A DNA stretch of 64,000 nt from assembly GCA_964465145.1 (NCBI GenBank), contig CAYXJR010000012.1:1-64000 (forward strand), written 5' to 3'. This document shows positions 15,114 through 23,849 of this stretch, piece after piece; the first letter of the stretch is position 1; each line of letters opens with the position of its first letter. The DNA is from JAUVKA01 sp964465145 (GTDB lineage: Bacteria > Bacteroidota > Bacteroidia > Bacteroidales > UBA12481). The position numbers and the translations under genes were made by a program. A model generated the notes under the pieces. It was not told where the DNA came from. It saw only the letters and a program-made list of their open reading frames with translations, and ran no database searches.

Positions 15114-15226
15114 TATACCAGTTCCCAATTCAAAATATTAATGGATTTCAGAAATTTTTTTCAACAAAATTTATAAGTTGCTGATAATGTGACCAATAAA
15201 AAAAAGGCTTGGGGCTTAAGGCGTAA
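15114..15226 (+). repeat. Intergenic direct repeat, copy 4 (with 7-bp tail)
   Basis: Begins TATACCAGTTCCCAATT, nearly identical to copy 1 over the first 30 bp, then the core ATTAATGGATTTCAGAAAT, T-run, CAACAAAATTTATAAGTTGC. The tail is GGCTTGG, GGCTTAA, GGCGTAA (15206-15226). It lies upstream of cassette C and of the ATPase gene, closing the island. The rest of 14860-15465 shows only the hairpin repeats below. Confidence 0.85.
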
Positions 15227-15235
15227 GAATATCGA

Positions 15236-15357
15236 AGCGAAGCGAAGATCCTGATTTATCGGGAAGGATAAGTAATTTGTGCTAAGGATATAAGTAGGGA
15301 CGCATATTTGCGTCCAGTAAATCGAAACCCAAATTACCCGTAGGGACGCATATTTGC
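15236..15357. repeat. Palindromic intergenic repeats (GGACGCA-TATT-TGCGTCC and others)
   Basis: GTAGGGACGCATATTTGCGTCC-like units occur at 15294-15315 and 15340-15357. The first contains the perfect hairpin GGACGCA/TGCGTCC with a TATT loop (15298-15315); the second has lost part of the right arm. Just before them, CGAAGCGAAGCGAAG (15236-15250) and ATCCT/AGGAT arms around GATTTATCGGG form another small hairpin. These are typical REP-like intergenic elements of Bacteroidota. Confidence 0.6.
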
Positions 15358-15465
15358 TTCTCAAACCAAAATAGAAAATCTCCGTTAATTTATTGTAATT
15401 TTAGATTCTATTCTAATATTATTATAATTATTTTCGTTTTAGAACGAGATTTACTATATTTGAGC

Positions 15466-16590
15466 ATGATTAAAAGGATCTTACTCGATACAATTAAAAA
15501 TGTTGCTCGTTCTGGTAAGGCTATCATTATCCTGGGTTCCCGCCAGGTTGGAAAAACTACCCTTTTGAACGAACTAACCATGGATATGCCAGATAAGCTG
15601 GCATTAAACGGAGACGAACCTGATATCAGGGAGTTATTATCAAATGTGAATTCAGAAAGGCTGATTAGTCTTTTTGCTGGAAAATCCCTTGTCATTATTG
15701 ATGAGGCTCAGATGATTCCTGACATAGGTATAACATTAAAACTTATAACCGACAGGATTCCCGGAATCCAGTTATTTGTATCTGGCTCCTCATCCCTGGA
15801 ACTTGCAAATACCATTAATGAACCTTTAACAGGCAGAAAATTCGAATTTCATCTGCACCCGCTGTCCCTAGGCGAAATGATCAGCCATAATGGCCTTCAG
15901 AAGGAAAAAAGGATTATAAAGCATCGCCTGATATTCGGCTATTACCCTGATGTGGTGACAAATCCAGAAAATGAGGTTAAGCTTTTGAAAGAACTGGCCT
16001 CCAGTTATTTGTATAAAGACATACTGTCGTTTGGATTTATCAGGAAACCTGTTGTCCTCGATAAACTTCTCCGGGCCCTGGCCCTCCAGGTCGGCAGTGA
16101 GGTTTCCTACAATGAACTGTCACAGATGGTCGGCATTGATAAGGAAACAGTGGAAAGGTACATTGATCTGCTGGAAAAAGTTTTCATAATATACCGGTTA
16201 AATGCTTTGAGCAGGAATGTCAGAAACGAAATTAAAAAGGGAAAGAAAATCTATTTCTGGGATAACGGGATAAGGAATTCAATTATCGGGAACTTTTTAC
16301 CCTGGGAAAACCGGACGGATCAGGGCCAGCTATGGGAAAACTTTATTATCACCGAAAGGATAAAACATCTATCCTATAAGGATTTCTACGGTAATTTATA
16401 TTTCTGGCGGACAAGCCAGCAACAGGAGATTGACCTGATCGAGGAAAAGGACGGGAAATTCAGGGTTTTTGAATTCAAGGTAAACCAAAGGAAAAGCTCA
16501 AAAATCCCTCTCACATTTTCCAAAGCATATCCAGTTGAATCTTTTAAAACCATCCATCTGGATAACATCGAGGAAATATTGAAATTATAA
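15466..16590 (+). CDS. AAA-family ATPase with DUF4143-type C terminus
   Basis: A 374-residue ATPase. ATG 15466 (MIKRILLDTI) is preferred to TTG 15460. Walker A is GSRQVGKTT (24-32), Walker B LVIIDE (75-80), and a sensor-like FVSGSSSLELA follows. The middle holds a winged-helix segment (VSYNELSQMVGIDKETVERYIDLLEKVFIIYRL), and the C terminus has the nuclease-like DUF4143 pattern: FWRTSQQQEIDLIE and FEFKVNQ (E-I-D ... F-x-x-K). These proteins are common in accessory DNA; their role is not established, though the C-terminal fold is restriction-endonuclease-like. The gene stands alone after repeat copy 4. Confidence 0.85.
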   Translation: MIKRILLDTIKNVARSGKAIIILGSRQVGKTTLLNELTMDMPDKLALNGDEPDIRELLSNVNSERLISLFAGKSLVIIDEAQMIPDIGITLKLITDRIPGIQLFVSGSSSLELANTINEPLTGRKFEFHLHPLSLGEMISHNGLQKEKRIIKHRLIFGYYPDVVTNPENEVKLLKELASSYLYKDILSFGFIRKPVVLDKLLRALALQVGSEVSYNELSQMVGIDKETVERYIDLLEKVFIIYRLNALSRNVRNEIKKGKKIYFWDNGIRNSIIGNFLPWENRTDQGQLWENFIITERIKHLSYKDFYGNLYFWRTSQQQEIDLIEEKDGKFRVFEFKVNQRKSSKIPLTFSKAYPVESFKTIHLDNIEEILKL

Positions 16591-16787
16591 TTAGAATCAA
16601 AATTGGAGAAAGGTGGATAATCATGGTCTGCCCTGTTTATCATGGTATCCCAGTAGTCGGGAAATACCCTATCCGGAACAGTGCAAAAAACATGTATACT
16701 GTCAATGATTCTGCTGGTCACAGATCTATCATCTTTCAGCCCCATCATTATCCTGTTAAAAATACGTTCGGGCTTTAAACTGTAACT

Positions 16788-16808
16788 AATAACGAGTAAC
16801 GAATAACG
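16788..16808 (+). repeat. Heptanucleotide tandem repeat, AATAACG type
   Basis: Three 7-bp units, AATAACG, AGTAACG, AATAACG, then AATTG. It is a further heptamer run with a different unit, in the 16591-16874 gap between the ATPase and parE. The rest of that gap shows only a doubtful minus-strand open frame and the parE promoter. Confidence 0.65.
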
Positions 16809-16836
16809 AATTGTTAATACCGTTGTTGAAAACCTG

Positions 16837-16869
16837 TTTCAAGCCGAGGGTGGCTTTTTGCTATCTTTG
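16837..16869 (+). promoter_or_regulatory. parE promoter, Bacteroidota -33/-7 type
   Basis: TTTC (16837-16840), 21 nt, then TATCTTTG (16862-16869), a full match to the TAnnTTTG -7 element of Bacteroidota. The parE ATG is only 5 nt after the -7 element, so the transcript would start at or within a few bases of the start codon. Confidence 0.65.
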
Positions 16870-16874
16870 TATTT

Positions 16875-18725
16875 ATGTCACAGGAGAAGATTGAAAAGTA
16901 TTCGGAAGAGAGCATAAAAACCCTGGAGCCCAGGGAACATATCCGTTTGCGGCCGGGTATGTACATTGGGAAGCTAGGTGATGGATCATCTCTTGATGAT
17001 GGAATTTACGTCCTTCTGAAAGAGGTAATTGACAACTCAATCGATGAATTTGCTATGGGGCACGGTAAGGTCATCGACATTGGAATTCATGATAAAGAAT
17101 GCTTTGTCAGGGATAGGGGCCGGGGCATACCCCTGGGAAAACTGGAAGATGTAGTTTCAAAGATGAATACCGGTGCCAAGTACGACTCCAAAGTGTTTAA
17201 GAAATCCGTAGGTCTGAACGGGGTGGGTCTGAAGGCTGTCAATGCCCTGACTAGTTCCTTTATCATACGTTCTTTTCGTGAAGGCCAGGTTAAGGAAGCT
17301 GTTTTTGAAAGGGGAAATTTACAAAACAAGCCCAAATTAGTAAGTTCTGAAGAAGAAAATGGAGTTGAGATCCGTTTCATCCCCGATCGGGAAATATTTG
17401 GCTCATACCGCTATCTTAGTGAGTATGTGTCTTCGATGCTTAAAAATTATGTCTATCTGAATACCGGACTGACAATTCGCTTCAACGGAGAGAAGTTCTT
17501 TTCCAAGAACGGACTGCTCGACCTATTACAAAACCGGATGAGTCATGAAGGACTTTACCCCATTATTCACCTGCAAGGAGAGGATATTGAACTGGCTATG
17601 ACCCACAATAACCATTACGGAGAGGAATATTATTCCTTCGTTAATGGCCAGCATACTGCACAGGGAGGAAGTCACCTCCTGGCATTTCGTGAAGCCCTGA
17701 TCAAAACTATTCGGGAGTTTTACAACAAGGATTTTGATGCCTCCGATATACGGGCTTCCATTACAGCCGCCATAAGTATAAAAGTAGAGGAACCAATATT
17801 CGAATCCCAAACCAAGACTAAGCTAGGATCGAAAGACCTGGGACCCAAGGGTCCTTCCATCAGGAATTTTATTGTGGATTTTATTAAGAAAGAGCTCGAT
17901 AATTTCCTTCATAAAAACCCTGAAGTAGCCGAGGCCCTCCAACGCAAAATCCATGATTCGGAGAAAGAAAGAAAAGCCATTTCAGGCATAAAAAAAATCG
18001 CCCGGGAAAGAGCAAAAAAAGTGGCTCTTCATAATAAGAAACTCAGAGACTGCCGCGTACATTACAATTCTAAACATGAGCAACGGCTGGAAACGTCTAT
18101 CTACATAACGGAGGGGGATTCTGCCAGTGGATCAATTACTAAATCCCGAAATGTTAATACTCAAGCCGTTTTCAGTCTGAAAGGAAAACCTAAAAACACC
18201 TATGGAGAACCAAAGAAACTGGTGTATGAGAATGAAGAATTTAATCTCCTCCAGGCAGCACTGAACATAGAAGAAGGAATTGAAAACCTGCGTTACAACA
18301 ATATAATTATTGCCACGGATGCCGATGTAGATGGAATGCATATCCGCCTCCTGCTAATCACATTCTTCCTAGAATTTTTCCCCGACCTGATAAAGCATGG
18401 ACATTTATATATACTGCAAACTCCATTATTCCGTGTCAGGGACAAAAAACGCACTTATTATTGCTACTCCGATAGTGAAAAAAAATCCGCCGTAAATAAG
18501 CTGGGCGGTAAGCCGGAGATAACCAGGTTTAAGGGCTTGGGTGAGATTTCTCCTGATGAATTCAAGAACTTCATTACCAAAGACCTGAGATTGGAACCAG
18601 TAATATTGCGTAAGGAAGATTTAATACAGGAGATGCTGGAGTTTTACATGGGTAAGAATACACCCGAAAGACAAGATTTTATTATCGACAATCTCCGTGT
18701 GGAAGAAGATGACTACGTGGCCTGA
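16875..18725 (+). CDS. parE: DNA topoisomerase IV subunit B
   Basis: A 616-residue GyrB/ParE-type ATPase subunit that works with ParC to decatenate replicated chromosomes. The GHKL ATPase domain is N-terminal: EVIDNSIDEFAMG, DRGRGIPLG, and NGVGLKAVNALT for the ATP lid. The TOPRIM domain starts YITEGDSASGS (Glu413 to Ala417) and continues with ATDADVDGMHIR for the metal-binding Asp residues; the C-terminal FKGLGEISPDEF is the usual subunit-interface block. The length and lack of the GyrB insert fit the Bacteroidota ParE. parC follows 23 bp downstream, so the two form an operon. Confidence 0.93.
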   Translation: MSQEKIEKYSEESIKTLEPREHIRLRPGMYIGKLGDGSSLDDGIYVLLKEVIDNSIDEFAMGHGKVIDIGIHDKECFVRDRGRGIPLGKLEDVVSKMNTGAKYDSKVFKKSVGLNGVGLKAVNALTSSFIIRSFREGQVKEAVFERGNLQNKPKLVSSEEENGVEIRFIPDREIFGSYRYLSEYVSSMLKNYVYLNTGLTIRFNGEKFFSKNGLLDLLQNRMSHEGLYPIIHLQGEDIELAMTHNNHYGEEYYSFVNGQHTAQGGSHLLAFREALIKTIREFYNKDFDASDIRASITAAISIKVEEPIFESQTKTKLGSKDLGPKGPSIRNFIVDFIKKELDNFLHKNPEVAEALQRKIHDSEKERKAISGIKKIARERAKKVALHNKKLRDCRVHYNSKHEQRLETSIYITEGDSASGSITKSRNVNTQAVFSLKGKPKNTYGEPKKLVYENEEFNLLQAALNIEEGIENLRYNNIIIATDADVDGMHIRLLLITFFLEFFPDLIKHGHLYILQTPLFRVRDKKRTYYCYSDSEKKSAVNKLGGKPEITRFKGLGEISPDEFKNFITKDLRLEPVILRKEDLIQEMLEFYMGKNTPERQDFIIDNLRVEEDDYVA

Positions 18726-18748
18726 GAAAAGAACGACTGGAAGATTTC

Positions 18749-21616
18749 ATGGAAAACGAACAAAATTATATTAATATAGAAAGCCAGGAAGAGAAAAACG
18801 CATCTACTTTCGAAAATGGCAATGGAAGAGATACTAATATTACCTACCTCCCGGGAATGTACCAGAATTGGTTCCTCGATTACGCTTCTTATGTAATCCT
18901 GGAAAGAGCCGTTCCACACCTTATTGACGGACTGAAGCCAGTTCAACGACGCATCCTCCATTCCATGCGGAGACTTGAGGATGGACGCTTCAATAAAGTG
19001 GCCAACATCATTGGCCATACCATGCAATTTCATCCCCACGGGGACGCATCCATTGGTGATGCCCTTGTGCAACTGGGACAGAAAGAACTACTGGTTGATG
19101 TCCAGGGAAACTGGGGTAATATTCATACTGGTGATCAGGCCGCCGCACCAAGATATATCGAAGCTCGTTTGTCGAAATTCGCCCTCGAAGTTGTATTTAA
19201 TCCCAAGACGACCCAATGGAAAGCTTCTTATGACGGGAGGAATAAGGAACCTGTTAACCTGCCGGTAAAATTTCCACTCCTTCTGGCTCAGGGAGTGGAA
19301 GGCATAGCTGTTGGACTTGCTTCGAAGATATTACCCCATAATTTTAATGAACTAATCGAGGCTACCATTGCATATCTCCGAAATGAGGAGTTTGAGCTTT
19401 TCCCAGATTTCCCCACCGGAGGGCTGTTGGATTGTTCACGATATCAGAATGGGCTAAGGGGCGGAAGAATCCGCATCCGTTCCCGTATATTAAAAATTGA
19501 CAAACGAACACTGGTCATTTCCGAGATCCCCTACGGTAAAACAACCAGCTCCCTAATAGACACTATTATCAGCGCCAATGATAAGGGCAAAATCAAGATT
19601 AAAAAGATTGATGACAACACGGCTGAAAACGTGGAAATCCTTATCGAACTGGCCCCTAATGTATCAGCAGATAAAACTATTGACGCCCTTTATGCATTCA
19701 CAGATTGTGAAGTCTCAATCTCCCCTAACTCCTGCCTGATTACGGAAAAACACCCGGAATTCATGGGCGTCCGTCAGATCCTTATTAATTCCACTGATAA
19801 TACCGTCCGACTGCTCAAGAAAGAGCTTGAGATCAGACAAGGAGAACTTGAAGATGCCTGGCACTCGGGATCCCTCGAAAAGATCTTTATCGAGAATAGA
19901 ATTTATCTTCTGATAGAAGATTGTGAGACCTGGGACTGTGTTATCAAAACTATAGACAAGGGCCTCGATCCTTTTAAGTCTCTTTTGAAAAGACCTGTAA
20001 ACGAAGAAGATATAATCCGCCTCACCGAAATAAAAATCAAGAGAATATCAAAATTTGATGCATTTAAGGCAGATGATCTGATAAAGGCTGTAGAAGAAGA
20101 ATTAGAAGTGGTGAAAAACCATCTGGATAACCTTACCATTTTTGCCATTAATTATTTTAAATCTTTAAAAAAGAAATATGGCAAAGGCAGAGAGAGAAAA
20201 ACAGAAATCCGATACTTCGACAATATAGAAGCAACCAAGGTGGTTGTGGCTAACGAAAAACTATATGTAAATTACGAAGAGGGATTCATTGGCACGGGTT
20301 TAAAAAAGGACGAGTTCCTCTTCGAATGCTCTGATATTGACGATGTAATAGTGGTCCGAAAAGATGGATCCTACATGGTAACCAAAGTGTCACCAAAAGC
20401 CTTCGTAGGGAAAAACTTGTTTTTCGTGGGCCTGTTCAAAAAGAACGACTCCCGTACTATATACAATGTAGTATACCGGGACGGCAGGGTAGGTAATAAT
20501 TATATTAAACGATTCCCTGTAAAAGGTGTTACCCGCGACAAAGAATATAACCTGACCCAGGGAAAAGAAATGTCACGGATATTGTACTTCTCTTCTAATC
20601 CGAATGGGGAGGCTGAAGTGATCCGGGTGAATCTAAAGCCCAAACCAAAACTAAAAAAGGCCTATTTGGAATATGATTTCTCTGAATTGGCTATTAAGAA
20701 CAGGTATGCCAATGGTAATATTCTCAGCAAGCATTCTATTCTTAAAATATCTCTGAAAGAAAAGGGCCTCTCAACCCTGGGCGATAGAAAAATATGGTTC
20801 GATACCGGAGTAAACCGATTGAATGCTGATGAGAGGGGATCCTTCCTGGGAGAATTCTCAGGCAACGACAGGATCATCGTCATAACCAGGGATGGACAGT
20901 TTAGACTGGCCAACTACGATCTTTCAAATCACTTCGAAGATAACCTTCTGAAAATTGAAAAATTCAATGATTCAGATGTTTTTTCTCTGGTCTATTTTGA
21001 TGCTGATCAGGGGTTCTATTATCTCAAACGATTCAGAATTGACGGACAGACAAATGGGAAAAGCCAAGCTCTGTTAGGATCCAACCCAGAATCACAGATG
21101 ATTTTGTTATCAAAAGAAATCCTTCCCCAACTTAAAATTGTTTTTGGAGGTAAGCATTCAGAACGTGCGCCGGAAATCATTTCAGCTGCTGAATTTATTA
21201 ACCTGAAAAGCTTCAGGGCCAGAGGTAAAAGACTGTCTAATTTGGAAATCAGAAAGGTAATTGAAATCGAGCCTATCGAAGCCAGCATCGAAAAGGTAAT
21301 TGAGATTTATGGAGATGATTATCTGCCACCTGAAGAAGAGGTGGATGAAATAAATATTTATGATGACCAGATTAAAGAAGAAGTTCAGCATGATAGGAAA
21401 CAGGAAGAACCTGAGCCTAAGAAAAAAATCCCGACAATCCCAAAGATAAACAAGGCACCGCAAGAAAAAGTCAAGGAAATTGAACCATTGGAAGATGTAA
21501 TCTCTGAACCAATAGATTTACCAGTTGAAACAATTGCTAAACCTCCTAAGAAAAAGAAGGAGCAAAAAAAGGATAACAAATTCAATGATTCTTCCCAGAT
21601 GACTTTGGAACTATAA
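18749..21616 (+). CDS. parC: DNA topoisomerase IV subunit A
   Basis: A 955-residue GyrA/ParC-type DNA-cleaving subunit. The catalytic Tyr136 is in AAAPRYIEARL. The quinolone-determining region reads HPHGDASIGDALVQ (95-108), with Ser101 at the key position. The coiled-coil dimer gate and a C-terminal beta-pinwheel-like region follow; the last 130 residues are low-complexity, rich in Glu, Lys and Pro (EEEVDEINIYDDQIKEEV, PKKKKEQKKD), as often seen in Bacteroidota ParC. The stop TAA shares its last A with the ATG of aroK, so translation is coupled. Confidence 0.93.
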   Translation: MENEQNYINIESQEEKNASTFENGNGRDTNITYLPGMYQNWFLDYASYVILERAVPHLIDGLKPVQRRILHSMRRLEDGRFNKVANIIGHTMQFHPHGDASIGDALVQLGQKELLVDVQGNWGNIHTGDQAAAPRYIEARLSKFALEVVFNPKTTQWKASYDGRNKEPVNLPVKFPLLLAQGVEGIAVGLASKILPHNFNELIEATIAYLRNEEFELFPDFPTGGLLDCSRYQNGLRGGRIRIRSRILKIDKRTLVISEIPYGKTTSSLIDTIISANDKGKIKIKKIDDNTAENVEILIELAPNVSADKTIDALYAFTDCEVSISPNSCLITEKHPEFMGVRQILINSTDNTVRLLKKELEIRQGELEDAWHSGSLEKIFIENRIYLLIEDCETWDCVIKTIDKGLDPFKSLLKRPVNEEDIIRLTEIKIKRISKFDAFKADDLIKAVEEELEVVKNHLDNLTIFAINYFKSLKKKYGKGRERKTEIRYFDNIEATKVVVANEKLYVNYEEGFIGTGLKKDEFLFECSDIDDVIVVRKDGSYMVTKVSPKAFVGKNLFFVGLFKKNDSRTIYNVVYRDGRVGNNYIKRFPVKGVTRDKEYNLTQGKEMSRILYFSSNPNGEAEVIRVNLKPKPKLKKAYLEYDFSELAIKNRYANGNILSKHSILKISLKEKGLSTLGDRKIWFDTGVNRLNADERGSFLGEFSGNDRIIVITRDGQFRLANYDLSNHFEDNLLKIEKFNDSDVFSLVYFDADQGFYYLKRFRIDGQTNGKSQALLGSNPESQMILLSKEILPQLKIVFGGKHSERAPEIISAAEFINLKSFRARGKRLSNLEIRKVIEIEPIEASIEKVIEIYGDDYLPPEEEVDEINIYDDQIKEEVQHDRKQEEPEPKKKIPTIPKINKAPQEKVKEIEPLEDVISEPIDLPVETIAKPPKKKKEQKKDNKFNDSSQMTLEL

Positions 21617-22122
21617 TGGAATTACCCATCACCCTCATAGGTTTTATGGGCTCGGGAAAGTCAACGATCGGTAAACAAATCGCTCATCAAAAGAATATTG
21701 AATATATTGATCTCGACAAGTATATTCATAAATCAACGGGCAAAAGCATCACATCCATTTTTGAAAATGAAGGGGAAGAACAATTCAGGGAAATTGAATC
21801 CCGATGCCTCAGGGAAGTTTTAGCAATGCCCAACCATGTTATTTCCCTCGGAGGAGGCACTCCTTGCTTCTTCGACAACCTGGAAATGATTAAGACCCTG
21901 TCTACAAGTGTATATCTTCAAGTAAGTGCGGAAGGCCTCACCCGACGACTCACAAAATCAACCCAACAAAGGCCATTGATCAAAGGTAAATCCCAGGAGG
22001 AATTACTGGTATACATTCAAGGAGAATTGGTAAAAAGAGAAAAATATTATCTCCAGGCAGATTTTGTGATTCAATCTGATCAAATACGTGTGGAAGATCT
22101 CTTAAGCCTTATCTTTTCTTAA
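21616..22122 (+). CDS. aroK: Shikimate kinase
   Basis: A 168-residue kinase that phosphorylates shikimate at the 3-OH in aromatic amino acid synthesis. Walker A is GFMGSGKST (8-16), the shikimate-binding segment is DLDKYIHKSTGKSITSIFENEGEEQFREIE (with the expected Asp and Arg residues), GGGTPC follows, and the lid Arg is in STQQRPLI. The start overlaps the parC stop. The 3' end overlaps a doubtful minus-strand small open frame by 21 bp. Confidence 0.92.
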   Translation: MELPITLIGFMGSGKSTIGKQIAHQKNIEYIDLDKYIHKSTGKSITSIFENEGEEQFREIESRCLREVLAMPNHVISLGGGTPCFFDNLEMIKTLSTSVYLQVSAEGLTRRLTKSTQQRPLIKGKSQEELLVYIQGELVKREKYYLQADFVIQSDQIRVEDLLSLIFS

Positions 22123-22297
22123 CAGACGGGCCCGAAGCTCATCCAGATCTAAAGCATCCCAAAGAGCCTGGGTTAACTCATCATCAACATTCCCATACTC
22201 ATCCCCATACTCATCCCCATAGTCTTCCATGCCAGGGATGCGCTTTGAATCTCAACCCTATCATTTTTCATAACCGGTTCAGCTCTTCTTTTGCCAT
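22102..22297 (-). pseudogene. Decayed or very small acidic protein gene
   Basis: The minus-strand frame from ATG 22230 to 22102 encodes 42 residues: MEDYGDEYGDEYGNVDDE, then a helical LTQALWDALDLDELRARLL and a basic end. The EYGD units come from a 12-bp DNA repeat. Upstream, two other frames give MAKEELNRL (from 22297) and MKNDRVEIQS, which could be the earlier parts of the same gene after two frameshifts. No family is recognised. It may be a real small protein, a remnant, or chance. Confidence 0.3.
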
Positions 22298-22331
22298 ATT
22301 ATTATTTGGTTTATTTGGCAGAAGTAACCAA

Positions 22332-23849
22332 TTAAAACCGGAAATAGATGAAGGGTTTTTGTTCAGAGATCTGAAATTGATAGACTATAAATATGACCAC
22401 CAATACAATAAGGATCTTTAACCAATAAGGCCTGATGATAAACCAACCCCTTATCGTCTCCTTGATTCTGGCCGGCATCCCAATCAGGAAAAAGGAAATG
22501 ACCATGAGACCAATAATGATACTGTTGGATTGGATGTACTGTAGAACTGCGCCGCCCCCAAAGTGGCTGAATACCTGTGAAACCATATTCCACGCAATCA
22601 AAGGGGACTCAGCCCTGAAAATCAGCCATCCAGCCAGTACTAAATGAAAAGTGAGGATACGGCTCAACCAGATCTTCCAGGCATGACTATGATCCAATCC
22701 TGCAGTTCGACTAATGAATAATCGTTCCAGCAGCAGGAGCATCCCATGATAAAAACCCCAGAGGACAAATCGCCAGTGTGCCCCGTGCCATAGTCCTCCC
22801 AACAACATGGTTACCAGCAAATGCATAGCTGTACGTATCTTTCCTTTCCTGTTGCCTCCCAGTGGGATGTACAGGTAATCGCGCAACCAGGAGGACAAAC
22901 TTATATGCCACCTTCGCCAGAAATCAGTGAGCGATCTGGCCTGATAGGGAGCATTAAAATTTATAGGGAGCTTGAATCCCAGTAATAGGGCCACGCCTAT
23001 AGCAATATCAGTGTACCCTGAAAAATCAAAATAGATCTGTACAGCATATGCATAAATGGATAAGAGGTTCTCAAATCCGGTAAAACTTAAAGGCGATTCA
23101 AAAACTTTATCTATCAAATCCACAGCCAGATAATCAGCAACAAGTATTTTTTTTACCAATCCTCCCATGATAAGAAATACTGCATGCCAAACCTGCCTTT
23201 CAGAAAGACTGTATTTTTGGTATAACTGGGGAATGAAAGCAGCAGCCCTCACTATAGGCCCTGCCACCAATTGTGGGAAAAATGACACGTAAAAACCAAA
23301 ATCGATAATATTCCTGACCGGTTTAACATGTTTGCGGTACACATCTATGGTATAGGATATAGTCTGGAAGGTATAAAATGAAACCCCTACTGGCAGGATT
23401 ATGGTGTGAATGTCCAAATCAGTTCCTGCCGTTCTGTTAAGCAAATGCGCAAAAACATTGGTCACCTGAATATCAATCCCAAATAAACCCGAGATTAGAT
23501 CGACAAAGAAATAGGAATATTTAAAATAGCCTAATATGCCAATGTTGACCAGTAGACTTGCCATTAAGAAAAGTTTCCTGCCCCTGTTTGTTTTTGCAGC
23601 ATGTATCCTGAGACCCAATATATAATCAACCAGGGTAGAGAAAATGAGCATTAGAAAAAACCATCCGCCAGCCTGGTAATAGAAATACATGCTGACCAAT
23701 AAAAGATATGCATTGCGTAGGATTGGTTTTTTGTAAAATAGAGAATAAAAAAGGAGTACCAGCGACAGGAATCCCCAGAAGATAGCACTAGTGAAGTACA
23801 TAGGTTCGTCAGGGGAAAAGACCAGGTATTTCCACAAATCAAATTCCAT
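22332..23849 (-). CDS. MBOAT-family O-acyltransferase
   Basis: A 505-residue polytopic membrane protein of the MBOAT family, close to AlgI, DltB and PatA, which moves acyl groups across the inner membrane to extracytoplasmic polymers. Landmarks: ILPVGVSFYTFQTISYTIDVYR (151-172), FPQLVAGPIVR (191-201), YFDFSGYTDIAIG, DFWRRWHISLSSWLRDYLYIPLGG (His315) and the catalytic GGLWHGAHW (His355). It is the last gene of the parA operon and overlaps the SGNH gene by 11 bp; the two should act together. Proximity to mltD suggests peptidoglycan as the acceptor (PatA/PatB-like), which is inference. Confidence 0.88.
   Translation of the reverse strand: MEFDLWKYLVFSPDEPMYFTSAIFWGFLSLVLLFYSLFYKKPILRNAYLLLVSMYFYYQAGGWFFLMLIFSTLVDYILGLRIHAAKTNRGRKLFLMASLLVNIGILGYFKYSYFFVDLISGLFGIDIQVTNVFAHLLNRTAGTDLDIHTIILPVGVSFYTFQTISYTIDVYRKHVKPVRNIIDFGFYVSFFPQLVAGPIVRAAAFIPQLYQKYSLSERQVWHAVFLIMGGLVKKILVADYLAVDLIDKVFESPLSFTGFENLLSIYAYAVQIYFDFSGYTDIAIGVALLLGFKLPINFNAPYQARSLTDFWRRWHISLSSWLRDYLYIPLGGNRKGKIRTAMHLLVTMLLGGLWHGAHWRFVLWGFYHGMLLLLERLFISRTAGLDHSHAWKIWLSRILTFHLVLAGWLIFRAESPLIAWNMVSQVFSHFGGGAVLQYIQSNSIIIGLMVISFFLIGMPARIKETIRGWFIIRPYWLKILIVLVVIFIVYQFQISEQKPFIYFRF

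Noticed and set aside
16386..16748. Minus-strand 120-codon frame at the end of the ATPase gene
   Set aside because: The first 50 codons read plausibly as protein, but the rest is antisense to the ATPase gene, there is no family match, and the start lies in repeat-like DNA.
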